Made by a program: the position numbers and the translations under genes. From positions 14,047,049 through 14,111,048 of the forward strand of contig ML679956.1 of assembly GCA_007922225.1 (NCBI GenBank): a DNA stretch of 64,000 nt, read 5' to 3'. Below, one piece after another: positions 37,034 to 48,120 of the stretch. The DNA comes from Emydura subglobosa (Eukaryota; Chordata; Testudines; Chelidae). Positions within the stretch are counted from its first letter, which is position 1. Each line of letters begins with the position of its first letter. The notes below the pieces were generated by a model. It was not told where the DNA came from. It made no database searches and saw only the letters and a program-made list of their open reading frames with translations.

Positions 37034-37762
37034 CTGTAGAGACAAGAAAAAGCCAGAATGTTCTATGAACTCTCTTAAGACTTTTTAAAAGAAAACCTTA
37101 TCATTTTAGGACAGCAGATTCTAGCTTGACTTTCCCTTCATAGACCAACTTTGGTAAACCAGAAAATTTATCAGCTTGTTAGAAATTTTAGACCTAGAAA
37201 CTTTTCAATCTTCATTTAAGGGTTTTGTTTATACTGAAAGTTTAAAAGATGTTTTTAGATAATGATGGGCAATAAAGTTTAAACTGCAAATATGCTATGA
37301 AAATCAGTACTACTACTGAAGATTGAACTATGTAGATGGGATCTAAAAGTAGCTGTTTTTATTACATTCCCCATTCCACCCTACAAAAGTGTTGCAAGAT
37401 TTAAGATACAGATTTTAACTATCTCCCCTCTCATATTCCTATAGTGTATGTAAACTTCATTTAAATTCTGAAAACTGGCACAGAGGGTGAAAAATGATGG
37501 AGTGTATTAGGCACGAAGCCCAAAAATTAATGGTACTTGCATATTAAATAAACAAACTGTCAAAAATGATGTTTAGACAAACTGATGAGCAATATATTAC
37601 GCTGAAGTAATTACAAACACACATGAGGTAAACTAAAAACTAAGGACTAAAGAACAGATCATGCCCATCACAAAAAATGCCATAAATTTATACATGTTGC
37701 AAGTTACAGAAGGAAGGCAGCTGAGAGCACGACCGGTTCTAATCAAGTGCAGACTCATTAAC
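37034..37762 (-). other. CNOT10 intron (short)
   Basis: A 0.7-kb AT-rich intron with no recognisable repeat or gene. Its donor (GTTAATGA, read on the minus strand) is weak. Confidence 0.8.
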
Positions 37763-37893
37763 CTTGATCCTGCTCATTTGAAGAGATCCCCAGGGAAACA
37801 TCAGTGACGTTCTCAGGGTTCAAGTGAGTAATGGCATCAGAGATTCTGTCTAGAGAGATGAGAGCCTCTGCTGCATACAAATGGCCAAGAAAC
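37763..37893 (-). CDS. CNOT10: CNOT10 coding exon ([20 protein letters not shown])
   Basis: A 131-bp exon on the minus strand, acceptor CTTGTTGTAG, donor GTTAATGAG. It encodes [20 protein letters not shown] and continues [20 protein letters not shown] to QDQ. The first base completes the lysine codon from the upstream exon and the last base begins the glycine completed by the 36-bp exon. Sequence matches the C-terminal third of CNOT10. The donor departs from consensus at positions +3 to +5. Confidence 0.95.
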
Positions 37894-38162
37894 CTACAAC
37901 AAGAAACATTCAGGTACAAATTCCACTCGGATAACAAGTCTTATCACCACATTACTGTTACAGAAGAGAAACTGGATATATTTCTTTACCTGAACAACAG
38001 TTTTGCTGCATTGAAACTATTCACATCGAAATTTAAGTATTATGGCGATACTTTATAAGTGACAATCATTTGACATTTTGCAATTTTACTCAAATATTGC
38101 AAACACTTGTGCATGTGAGTAGTTCCAATGAAGTCACTCGTGGACAAAAGGTTGCAGTAGAT

Positions 38163-39073
38163 CAGTAGAGCCCTGCAAATCCCTGGGTATCCGCATCTGC
38201 GGACATAGATATGGATATCCACAGATCATTTTTTGGCGGATAGTGGAGCGGATGCGGATCTCAAAGGTGGGGAAGCAGCTCTCTGCAACTTCTAGCCTTT
38301 GAGGCTGCTTCCCCACCTTTGAGATCAGGGAACTGGGGCTAGCCTCCAATCAGCTGTTCTGTGGGGGCTCCCCTGCTGGTGGGTGAGCCTGGGTGGAACA
38401 GCTGATCAGTGGCCAGCAAGGAAGCCCCACTGAACAGCTCTTGGGGAGGGATCCCCTGCTGGCTGCCAATCAACAAGTTGTTCGGAGGGGGCTCCCCTGA
38501 CATCTGTCAATCACCTGTTCTGTGGCCAGCAGGGGAGCCCCCACAGAACAGCCCCCAAGAGCTCTTTGGGGGAGGGATGGGTCCCCTGTAGGCTGCCAAT
38601 CAATCAGCTGGTCCACTGTAGTTCCCCCTGCAGGCCCACCGATCAGCTGGTCCGCGGGGGCAGCCAACAGGGGAGCCCCGTGAAACAGCTGATCAATGTC
38701 TGGCAGGGGAGGCCCCTCCCCAGAGCCATTCAGGGGGCTCCTCTACAAGCCCACCAATCAGCTGTTCTGCTTGCTAGCCAGCAGGGAAGTGCCCACGGAA
38801 CAGCTGAACAGCAGCCTTGATCAGCAGCCGGGGGACTCCCGTGGAACAGCTTGGAGAGGAAGGGGGCCTCTGCCAATCAATCAGCTGTTCCATGGGGGTC
38901 CCCTACACGCTGATTGGCTGTTGGGCAGCTGCCTGGAGGGGTGTGGGGGCCCCAGAGCTGCAGATGCCTGCAGGTGCAGATCACCACACTGCAGATGGCA
39001 GTCCATGGTGAGATGATTGCGGCAGATGTGGATCCACATTTGTGTATCCGCACAGGCTTTAAGGATCAGGGCT
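38163..39073. mobile_element. Non-autonomous hAT-like element with internal tandem motif
   Basis: A GC-rich 0.9-kb block starting CAGTAGAGCCCTGCAAATCC with GGTATCCGCATCTGCGGA and ending GTGTATCCGCACAGGCTTTA, with imperfect inverted GGATATCCGC-type ends. The interior repeats a degenerate motif around CCAATCAGCTGTTC and GGGGGCTCCCCTGCTGGC about a dozen times. A perfect hairpin lies at 38257-38326. No transposase is encoded; open frames are by-products of the low-complexity repeats. The hAT call is from the terminal sequence and is moderate. Confidence 0.55.
38257..38326. repeat. Perfect 23-bp inverted repeat (hairpin)
   Basis: Arms 38257-38279 and 38304-38326 are perfect reverse complements (GATCTCAAAGGTGGGGAAGC at the outer part of the left arm) around a 24-base loop. 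It lies inside the hAT-like element. Confidence 0.95.
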
Positions 39074-39099
39074 ATTCTCCGAAGTATCCAGTTGCCATT

Positions 39100-39260
39100 T
39101 AATAATAATAAATAGCCTTTATGTAGCACTTTACACCTTCAGAGTGCTATACAAATCTATCTAATTCTCACAACATTTGTGGGAGGTTGGTATTAGTTTC
39201 TCTATCTGTCAAATAGGAATAGAGAAAAAGGCTAAGTGATTTTACACCAAAAAGAAAAGC
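39100..39260 (+). repeat. L2/MIR-like fragment
   Basis: CCTTTATGTAGCACTTTACA, then AATTCTCACAAC, TGTGGGAGGTTGGTATTAG, TCTATCTGTCAAATAGG and AAGGCTAAGTGATTTTACAC follow the order of the L2 3' end/MIR consensus known in amniotes. Old and diverged. Confidence 0.6.
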
Positions 39261-40509
39261 CATCAGCCTGCTACTAGTCTGTTACTAAAAACAAATAAAA
39301 TTGCAAGTATAATTTATACCCCAAAGAGGGAGTATAGGTTGTAAATTCTTGCACTGTCCTGTGTGTCTATATAGCACCTAGCATAATGGGACTCCCGTTC
39401 CCAACTGGAGCACCTAGTAGCTACTGCAATACAATTAACACAAAGATGTTTATGATGTTTTCCATTTTTAGCTTAGCACAGGTAATTAGCAATTTTTAAA
39501 ATTAAATTACATTTTTCTAATGATTAAGCTTGCATATTATGCATATTAAGCTTGCAATATGCAAATTAACAAGCAAATATTAAATCTGAAACAAAAGTTG
39601 AGTAAAATTTTATATACAGCTGTGTAAGATGTATAACAATATAGAATCCATTTCAAATTACAGCAAAGTTGCTTTGTTTTGAGTTAATGAACAGCAGGCA
39701 CAAGAAATTTATTGACAATCTTGTGTTAAAAGGCAAAGTAATTATAATATAAACAACTGTCCATAAATTGAAGCATTTAATCTGAAGCACATAATATAAA
39801 TAGACAGAGTCACCACAACAACAGACTCTCAGCTCTCTCCGTGTAATTTACCCCATTCAGTAACGAAGAAAACTGAAGTAATTAACATACAGAACAGCTA
39901 ATTTTGCAGGGAAAAGAAAATAAATGTCTTTTTTGCTCCCAAACATTACTCTCTGGTCCATTATTTCTCCATTTGGGGCACTAAAACAGCAGAATACCCA
40001 TTACAAAGCAGTTTGCTGTGGCTGTCTTCCAAAAGTAGTCATATTGCACAAAAGCTACAATGAAGTAACATTAGGCATGTCACACACAAAAAAATTAAGA
40101 CCAGTTAATTTCTTGACATGGGTGGTTTTAGTATGTATATTGCCAGCAAAGAACTACAAGCATGAATGGATTAACTCATTCCATCATATGTATGTATGGC
40201 AACAGATTTGTGACATCCACCCTGAAATACCACTTACAGCCAGGGAGTGAAGGATAGGGTTCAAGCTCATTTGTTTTTTAAAAACAAAAAGCCTTCAGAA
40301 TTGTGTGAGAAGCAATATGACCAAATTCAACAGAAACATTATACATGTGTAATCTATTCTGTAAATGTATTTGGATTTCTTTCAAAGCATCTTTCTAATA
40401 TGTTGGAAGTTAAAAGCCACTTTGAAGCTAATTTGCATACTGAATACCCAGAAAGCAGCCATCTTTGTGGAAAGCAGTTACTGCCCATTCACAACAGTCT
40501 AACACTAAA

Positions 40510-40710
40510 TGCATAAGTAACTAGCACTTCCATAGCAATTGTCATCTATAGCGCTCAATAAACTTCACAGAAATAGTAAGTTATCCTCATTTTGCAGACA
40601 GACACAGGAGCTATGTCTCACAAAATCAGTTTGTGGCAGAACCAGGAATAGAACCCAAGCCTAATAACATCCAGTCTGGGGTTCTAGTCACTGAACCAAA
40701 CTGCCTCTCC
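40510..40710 (+). repeat. L2/L3-like LINE 3' end fragment
   Basis: TAGCACTTCCATAGC, then ATCCTCATTTTGCAGACAGA, AGTTTGTGGCAGAACCAGGA, ATAGAACCCAAG and TTCTAGTCACTGAACCAAAC with TGCCTCTCC parallel the well-known ancient LINE 3' end found across amniotes. Confidence 0.6.
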
Positions 40711-40966
40711 AAGATTAACATGAAGCACCAAAAGTAGATACAGAATCTGACTAGTCCAATTATACGGAATTCATATACAAAAATTTGGGCCCCATTCCTG
40801 CTTGTCAATGAGTATTTTGCCACAGACTTTAAAGGGAATAGGATCAGATCTAATATTTGCATTCTTAGACCTAAAGGCAGAATTGGCAACAAATTAAAAA
40901 ATGTTGGTGCTCCAACTCAGATTCTTTCAGATACCAGGGGCAAAAGAATGGTCAAGCCAGACTTAC

Positions 40967-41080
40967 TTAAGAGATCCCGACAACTTTGGTTGCTGAAGAA
41001 GTTTATCTGCATGATTCAAAGCCATAAGGTTATCACCCAACGCCAGAGCAACATAAGCACTGCAGGCAAGTATTGAGCAC
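40967..41080 (-). CDS. CNOT10: CNOT10 coding exon ([20 protein letters not shown])
   Basis: A 114-bp exon on the minus strand, acceptor CTTCTTCCAG, donor GTAAGTC. It encodes [20 protein letters not shown] and continues [17 protein letters not shown]. The alternating helices ([10 protein letters not shown]...ALNHADKLL) are a TPR-type repeat. The first G finishes an arginine codon from the upstream exon and the last AA begin the lysine before [10 protein letters not shown]. The match to CNOT10 is clear and the splice sites are strong. Confidence 0.95.
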
Positions 41081-44080
41081 CTGGAAGAAGAAGAAGAAGA
41101 AAAAGAAAAAAAAAGGATTTTGCAGTTTCAAATCCACATGTAATTGTCCAATTCTTATATTAATAAATATAAGCAAATTCTCATAAAGACATGCTGGGTC
41201 ACTTGAAGAGGTTTTGGGCACAAAGAACAGCTAAACTGTTGGCATAGCTGATTATTTGATAAATATTTAACAAGACCAGAATCCTTTCCTCCCTCCTCCC
41301 CCCAGATCACACCATTTCAGACCTGACTTCTATAAGGGATACATGACAACAAACATAATTTATAACATTGTGCAAGGGTTTGTCTTTCATGGTTTTAAGC
41401 AGACCAAGAGGGCCTGTTGTCTGATGACCGGGATTTGGATGCCAAACCTCAAGTCTGAATGGCTGAAATAAAGTGTGAATTCAGGACTGCAGTATAACGA
41501 ACATGAACATTTAACTATCTCCAGAAAACGTGAGCTTTTGTTAGCTAAATTATATTGTTCTCACCAAAGCAACAGTACTATAATCCATGAACCTGCAACA
41601 AGAAACATGTTAAAAATGCTCTGCACATTTAGGCTCAAATATTTTGACTAGAAGTACTCACTGGATGGAATAAAATTTGTCCAGTAAAATAAAGTCCCAA
41701 TTCTTACTTTATCAACCTTTTTATAATATTCAGAAAATCCATACTTTCATTATATTTTGATTTTATTAAACTGAAGGGTGTTCCAGTACTGTGGTAATAA
41801 GTTGCTATCTTACAACAACATCTTCATGCTGAACCAGAAAGGAACAGCAGCTAGTCTTTTGTTGTCCAAATATAACCAGAAGCAAACTCTCAGGATTACA
41901 GAGACTCAATTATAAACATTCTACCAGCAGAAATCAATGACTGCTACTGGTTTGCTCAGTAGAATTTTGAAATTCTGACCAGGGACATGTGATTAAGTAC
42001 ATGTACTTTTACTGTGTACATCTACTGGAAAATACACCAGTTTTTTTGGTTTTTTTTTTTTTTTAATTGTGTTCTGGATTCTTTTAGCTTTTAACTTCAG
42101 TTGACATGTTCCCATTTTATGAAGCAATGAAGGGATACTGCAAGTTTGCAGATTTCTGCATCATGTAACTTGATATGTAATCTCCTACAGATTTATTGTA
42201 ATAAGATGTAAAACCATTTATTCAAAAATTGTTAACAGCCACTTGGGTCTATCAAACTGATAGTTTATAGGATTTGTACTGTATGAATGTGACCATAAAA
42301 TCTTAAAATATTAAAACAACAGTATGAGGTTTTCTATACTGATTCCACTATTTTAAAACTGATGACATGGATTTTTAACACAGAAGATTCTGTAAGATTA
42401 AATATCTCTGGCACTTTTATTTAAATCACACATCTTTTAGATGTTACTCTTACACAATTTCATGCATTTCTAAAGCACAAGATTTCCTGAAATTCTTGAA
42501 GCAAAATCTGAACCACATATTCCATCTCTTCAAATAATAGTCCCACATCAGGATTGGGTCAAGCTTTTATAGCTTGTAATTTTTTTCCTTCTCCATCCCT
42601 TAAACACAGCACTTGGACTATTTTCTACTTCATAAAGGACAATTCACTGCAGGTTTGCTTTGTCTTCAGGGCATTAGCCTCACCTTCCTTACCTTGGAAC
42701 GCCTTGCTGCGAGAACAGATTCTATTTTTCTACAGGGAGGAAGAGTGAATCCTCAGACAAATCTCATGTTGGGAGAGTTGAGAGGAGAGTGCATTTGATT
42801 CTCCTGCCAGTAGGTAGTCTATTACAGCTCCAACCTTCTGGCAACTGTCAAGCCCATTTTTGGTCCATCAGTAATTTATGTAATACATGGCAGGCCCTAG
42901 GGTTTCTTTATTCCTATTTCCCAGGAGGCCTGCTCTTTAATTATACACAAGTACTGTAAGAAATTTCTCCACTGTTTCTCTCACCTCCTATTCCCCTTTA
43001 TGTCACATGAAATCTGAAGGCATACAAAAGCTTTCAAGAAAGGGAGGAAGGCTTCCACATCAGCTCCCTGAAATATTTTTGAAAGGTTGCCAATATATAA
43101 AAGAAACAGGACTCTCTCATATACTGAATTCTAACTGGCATGTTTCTTCTGTCTCCAGGGAGCACTACTTTTAACAAGGAGACAAACATATTTAGCTGAT
43201 AAAACTAATCTGCATAAAAAGGCCCAGCCTGTTCTGACAGAGTTGCTACTACATCTGTCCCAAGCCAAAATTTGCTCTCTCCCTTCCATGTGGTTTGTTG
43301 TTTCTTTCTTTTTTTTTTTTAAGAAAGAGACATTCTCCATCACAAGTTACCCTCCACTGAAAATGCCATTGGTCTGGAAACCCTCTCTATTCATTAGTAT
43401 TTTAGAGATGAGATACCAACAGGCAACTAGAGAAGAGCAAGAAGATTACATCAAATTTTCTTACTTGGTACTATTATACCTCTCACACTTTGATTCACAG
43501 CTGAACCTATTAAACCAAACGGTCAAGAGCTCTGACAGTTAACTAGAGCGGAAGAATTGCATCACAAGGGAAAAAGATTCCCCCCTCAATGAGGATTCTG
43601 AGAAAATTCCACAGGCTGCCTTTAAGCAGTGGAGCTTTCCAGTATTAGTCTGCTTCTCTGATCCCTAAAATTTTATTTGCATTGGAAAAAGATTTTTTTA
43701 AACTGCTAGATTATGTCAAACAACCTGTTGTGCAGGACTGTACAATAGATATGTCAGCCCACAGAGACTCAGTTTATTGAATCTAAACCAGATACTAGTA
43801 TTAGTTTAATCCATATAAAAAAGGCTAACGTAAATCCAGTTATTCAAAATGTATTGAAAGGGAGATCTACAATGACATGCAGTACAACTCTTTAAAGATA
43901 TGAACTGATACCCAAATAAAATAGCAAACAATAACATTTCCGGAATAATATGGAGAAAATCTGCAATTAAACACAACACTGAATACCTTTACTTTAGTTA
44001 CATTTTAATATGGCCAAATGCACAGAATACAACAGGCCATACTTGCAGGATGGGGAATTTTATTATGGAAAGCAGTGACT

Positions 44081-44347
44081 AAGGACTTGTCTACACTTAA
44101 AATGCTATGGCAGCACAGCTGCGCCAGTGTAGACACTACCTATGCTGACAAGAGGAATTCTCCCTTGGCGTAGGTAATCCACCTTTCCAACTGGTGGTAG
44201 CTAGGTCAATCGAAGAATTGTTCCATCGACCTAACGCTGTCTACACAGGGACTTTGTTGATATTAAATTGACCTCTCAGGGGTGTGGCTTTTTCACACCT
44301 CTGACCGATGCAGTTAAACTAACCTAATTTTCTAGTGTAGACTAGGA
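44081..44347. mobile_element. MITE, GTCTACAC family, copy 2
   Basis: A 267-bp block with inverted ends: AAGGACTTGTCTACACTTAA at the left and TTTTCTAGTGTAGACTAGGA at the right. It inserts directly before the CR1 segment at 44348. Best preserved of the three copies. Non-coding. Confidence 0.7.
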
Positions 44348-44730
44348 CTAACAGAGATTTGGGGGTCATAGTGGAATCAGCTGAAATTGAGCTCCCAGTG
44401 CAATGCAGTGGCTAGAAAGGCTAATGTACAGAAGAACATAAGAATGGCCATACTGGGTCAGACCAGTGGTCTATCCAAAACCCTGTGTTTTGACAGTGGC
44501 CAATGCTCTTATACACCTTGGACACATGAACAGGGGATTACTGAGTAGAAATAAAGAGGTTATAATACCTCTGTGTTTGGCCCTAATGCAACAGCTACTA
44601 CAATACTGTGTACGGTTCTAGTGGCCACACTTCAAGGACATAGATAAACTTGAGAGGATTCAGAAAACAGCCATAATAATGATTTAAGAATTGGAAAATA
44701 CGTCTTATAGAGATAGATTTAAAGAGCTCA

Positions 44731-44770
44731 TATGAGCATAAGAATGGTCATATGAGCATAAGAATGGTCA
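44731..44770 (+). repeat. 20-bp tandem duplication
   Basis: TATGAGCATAAGAATGGTCA is present twice in direct succession at the left edge of the second small CR1 fragment. Confidence 0.95.
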
Positions 44771-45135
44771 TACTGGGTTAGACCCCAATGGCCCATCTAG
44801 CCCAGTATCCTGTCTTCCAACAACGGAAGATACTTGAGCTCAATCTATTCATCTTAACAAAAGAAAAAGTTAAGTGCCTTGATTACAGTCTATATAGGTA
44901 ACAGAAATTTGATAAAAGGGCTCTTCAATCTAGCAGACAAAATATAACAAGATTCAATGGCTGGAAGCTGAAACTAGACAAATTCAGGCTAGAAATTAGA
45001 TGCAAAATTTTAACACTAAGAGTAATTACCCACTGGAACAATTTACCAAAGAGTTGTGGTGGATTATCCATCACTGGAGATTTTTAAATGAAGATCTGAT
45101 GTTCTTCTATGACTTGTGTTATGCAGAAGATTAGA

Positions 45136-45842
45136 CATGGTTCCCAACCTTTTTGACTCAAGGGCCACAAATATAATTTTTACAACCCTGAAGGGCCACA
45201 AGTCTATCAACTCATAAAAAATGTATTGATGTATACACCATTAAGGACCACAAATCACTACATATTTAAAGTAAACACTTTGATGCTACTGTGCTTATTT
45301 TTTACATTCACTATTTTACACCTACAAATTACTCACAGTATGTCACACGCGCACAGACTGAAGCACATGGCCTGGCAGCTAAGTCAGGGTGGGCGGCTTG
45401 CTAAGGCCACCCTCCTGCCCCCTGAAGCCAGATGGAAGGAGTTCCGCAAGGAGGCAGCCTCCTTGCTGATCTCCCATACCCCTGGCTACAGCAGGGAAAC
45501 TGCACGTCCTGTAGCCCCGTGCACTCCACCTGGGTCCCTAGGCAGTGGCTCCCTTCTGCAGCCAGGGGGACATGAGATCAGTGCTCCCCTCCCTCTGGCT
45601 CCAGCTGGGACCGCAGCGTCTAGGGACTCAGGCAGAGCGCTTTGCCATGCTCCCTGCTGGAGCCAGGGAAGTGGAGTGCTGATCTCCTGTCCCCTTGGGT
45701 GCAGCAAAGAACTTGCACCAGTCTTGTAGCCCCCCAGCAACACACTCTCCCTGAGTCCTTAGGCAGCACCTCCCTTCTGCAGCCAGCAGGAGGGGAGCAG
45801 TGTGCCACTTTTGGCCCCCGGGCCACAGTTTGGGAACCACTG
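45136..45842. mobile_element. Non-autonomous hAT-like element in CR1
   Basis: A 707-bp insert with inverted ends CATGGTTCCCAACCTTTTTG (left) and, read from the right, CAGTGGTTCCCAAACTGTGG. These resemble the CAGTGGTTCYCAAMCTTTTT ends of hAT-Charlie-type elements. The CR1 tail resumes at once after the right end, as expected of a clean insertion. I could not make out a convincing 8-bp target duplication. Open frames inside have no transposase motifs. Confidence 0.7.
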
Positions 45843-47933
45843 GACTAGGTAATAAAAAATGGTCCCTTCTGGCCTTAAACTCTATTAATTTATGAACTCT
45901 TTGAAACGGGACCTGAAACTTTCTACAGTACTGTACTAGAAATAGTATTGTAACACTACAGATCAGAATGAAAGAAAGAAAAGACAACACAGAATTGTTC
46001 TCTACACTATATTTTAATGTGCTTTGTCCAGTCTAGTTTTGAGTTCCTACTTGTTGTAGTTTCTCCCCTTTATTCACACTCCTGTAGCTACTTTATTTTC
46101 CTTTCCAACCTTTAGCACTTTTAGCAACACACATGTCCACTGCCAGTCATCAGCGGAGCAACAAGACTTCTGAAGGGGTTTCCTAAAGCAAAAAATTCAC
46201 TATTATTTAAGACCAACATTTAATGATCTATCAATATAAAAGATTAGCAATTAAGAGATTTGTAGCTGTACTAGGCCTAAAAAGAGGAAGACTGGGTAAA
46301 TTAAGTATGTTGTTCCATCAAAAGAGGCACCAACAATTCTCTTGTCCCCTATAATAATTTTTACAGCAATTTCACATGTAATACTGTTGGCTCAGAGAGG
46401 CTCCACTGAACCTGATATATCTGAACAGAATTAGGTTATTCTAGCATATTAAAACATTGTATGGAATTCTACTGGGCAGCAGAAAGGTAAAAAGATTGAC
46501 TCGCTGTTCAAAGTATGCCAAGTATACAGAAACTAGGAGGCTGAAGAAATTACAACAGAAGAATTAATAAAAAAAATCCAGAAACTGAAACTCAAAGTTT
46601 CTTTTCCCCTACATGGGTATTCACTAAAATTTTAAGTGACAAAATTTGATCTAATTACATATTTCTTTACACCCTTGTTGCCTTCTAAAACTTTCCCCCA
46701 TATATATTAGGATGTAGTTTACAAAGAATTCTTTGCTCAGTTACTTTGTGTAATTGCCAAATAACTGGAATGTGGAAGACTAAGACAACTACCAAGTTCA
46801 GTATATATGGTAAATTATAAATTAATTCTAACTGTCCCCATAATCTCCTCTAAAATGACAAAATATTTTGTTGTTGAGAACTATGATGAGCAGTTACATA
46901 CAAAATAAATTCAATGCTATTTAAAAGCACATTCAAGTATTGGGAAGGCTGAAGTTTCTTGTCTAACTAGTTGTCACCAGGGTAAACCTAAAAAATATAC
47001 ACCATTTTTCCCTTAGAGATCATCCTTGCTGGCTCTTGGAATTTCTATTAATTTTAACAGACCAACTCTTGAAAAAACTCCACTTCCAGCAAAACTGATG
47101 GCAATCAGTTAACATTTGATTCTGTATAGAATTCAGTTTTACACAGCCACATGCACAAGCCTAGAAATAGTTTGTTGACTCAGGCCTTAGGGATACTAAG
47201 TCCCCCAGTTTTAACTATCAGTCAAAGCAAATATTACAAGAAATAAATCAATGTTTTTCTTCCCTTTTCCTTTTTTGATATAATGTTCCTTACCAGAAAC
47301 AGTAAAATAATTCTTGTACTGACAAGTTTTTCCTGACATGCTGTCAGGTTTCATCAATAGATAACAATGACTGATTGTGAAAGAAAGGATTACATACATT
47401 CATTTTCTTACAACATGACACCATGTAATAATTTTGACATATAGTAGTCATATTTTACAAGAACAAAAAGTCATACCATTTGTTTATATTTTCCATCTCA
47501 ACAATTGTACTCCTCTACTGCTTGAGAACTAACAAAATATCAGCAATGACTCCTCACATCTTTCAACTAAAATTTGCATTACTTGACTAAGGCTACATTT
47601 CCTGCACACAACTGGAGTAAAGCAAATATTAAGCCTGATATTATGATAAACAGGTTACCTGAGGGTTAGCTCAGAAGATAGTGTATACCTCAGAGCTAAC
47701 GTAGGAAATTACTGTATGCTTTGACAGAAAATAAAAATACAATTAAGTAGATCCCCCCCCCCTTTTTTTTTTTTTTAAATATAAATTCCTGTTCATAAAA
47801 CATGTACTGGACAGAGATAAAAAACCCAATTACTGCATTCATTACCCGATCTTAAAAAGACTCTAAAAATTCACTAATATGGCAAGCTTTGTAATAAGAG
47901 TTGTAACAGGCTGGCAGCATCTGCCGGAAACAC

Positions 47934-48120
47934 CTTCTTCAAGTACTGGTCCCTATATGGATTCCATACATGGGTGCGCATGAGTGCCATGCGCCACAAC
48001 TGTTTGAAGTAGTATCCATCAACCCACATGTGCATTGGCCATGTGGTCCATCCATGGTCTTATGAGACTGCAGCTCAATGCTCCTCCTGTTCCCTCATAC
48101 CACTGCATGGCAGAGTCGGA
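47934..48120 (+). repeat. Left inverted terminal repeat, DIRS copy 3
   Basis: TTCTTCAAGTACTGGTCCCT opens the repeat. Blocks such as CTGTTTGAAGTAGTATC, CATGTGCATTGGCCA and GTCTTATGAGA recur in reverse complement at 53950-54080 in the same spacing. Confidence 0.85.

Larger units (their letters stand above)
37894..40966 (-). other. CNOT10 intron with hAT-like element and L2/MIR-like fragments
   Basis: A 3.1-kb intron holding the GC-rich hAT-like element at 38163-39073 and two old LINE/SINE fragments (39100-39260 and 40510-40710). The remaining sequence is AT-rich without recognisable features. Confidence 0.8.
44348..45910 (+). mobile_element. Sense CR1 LINE fragment interrupted by three insertions
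   Basis: CR1 coding pieces appear in order on the plus strand. First is a DLGVIVESAEIE-like segment (44355-44395), then sequence around TGAACAGGGGATTACTGAGT and AATACTGTGTACGGTTCTAG (44525-44730), then a block with WKLKLDKFRLEIRCKI, VITHWNNLPKSCGG and LSITGDF (44830-45090), and finally the 3' tail (45843-45910). Two short antisense-type CR1 fragments (44431-44524, 44731-44830) and a hAT-like element (45136-45842) split it. The protein frame is broken and only the C-terminal part is represented. Confidence 0.75.

Noticed and set aside
45226..45729. 167-codon plus-strand frame near 45.5 kb
   Set aside because: It spans a non-coding hAT-like element; no transposase motifs, and other frames are equally open in the GC-rich part.
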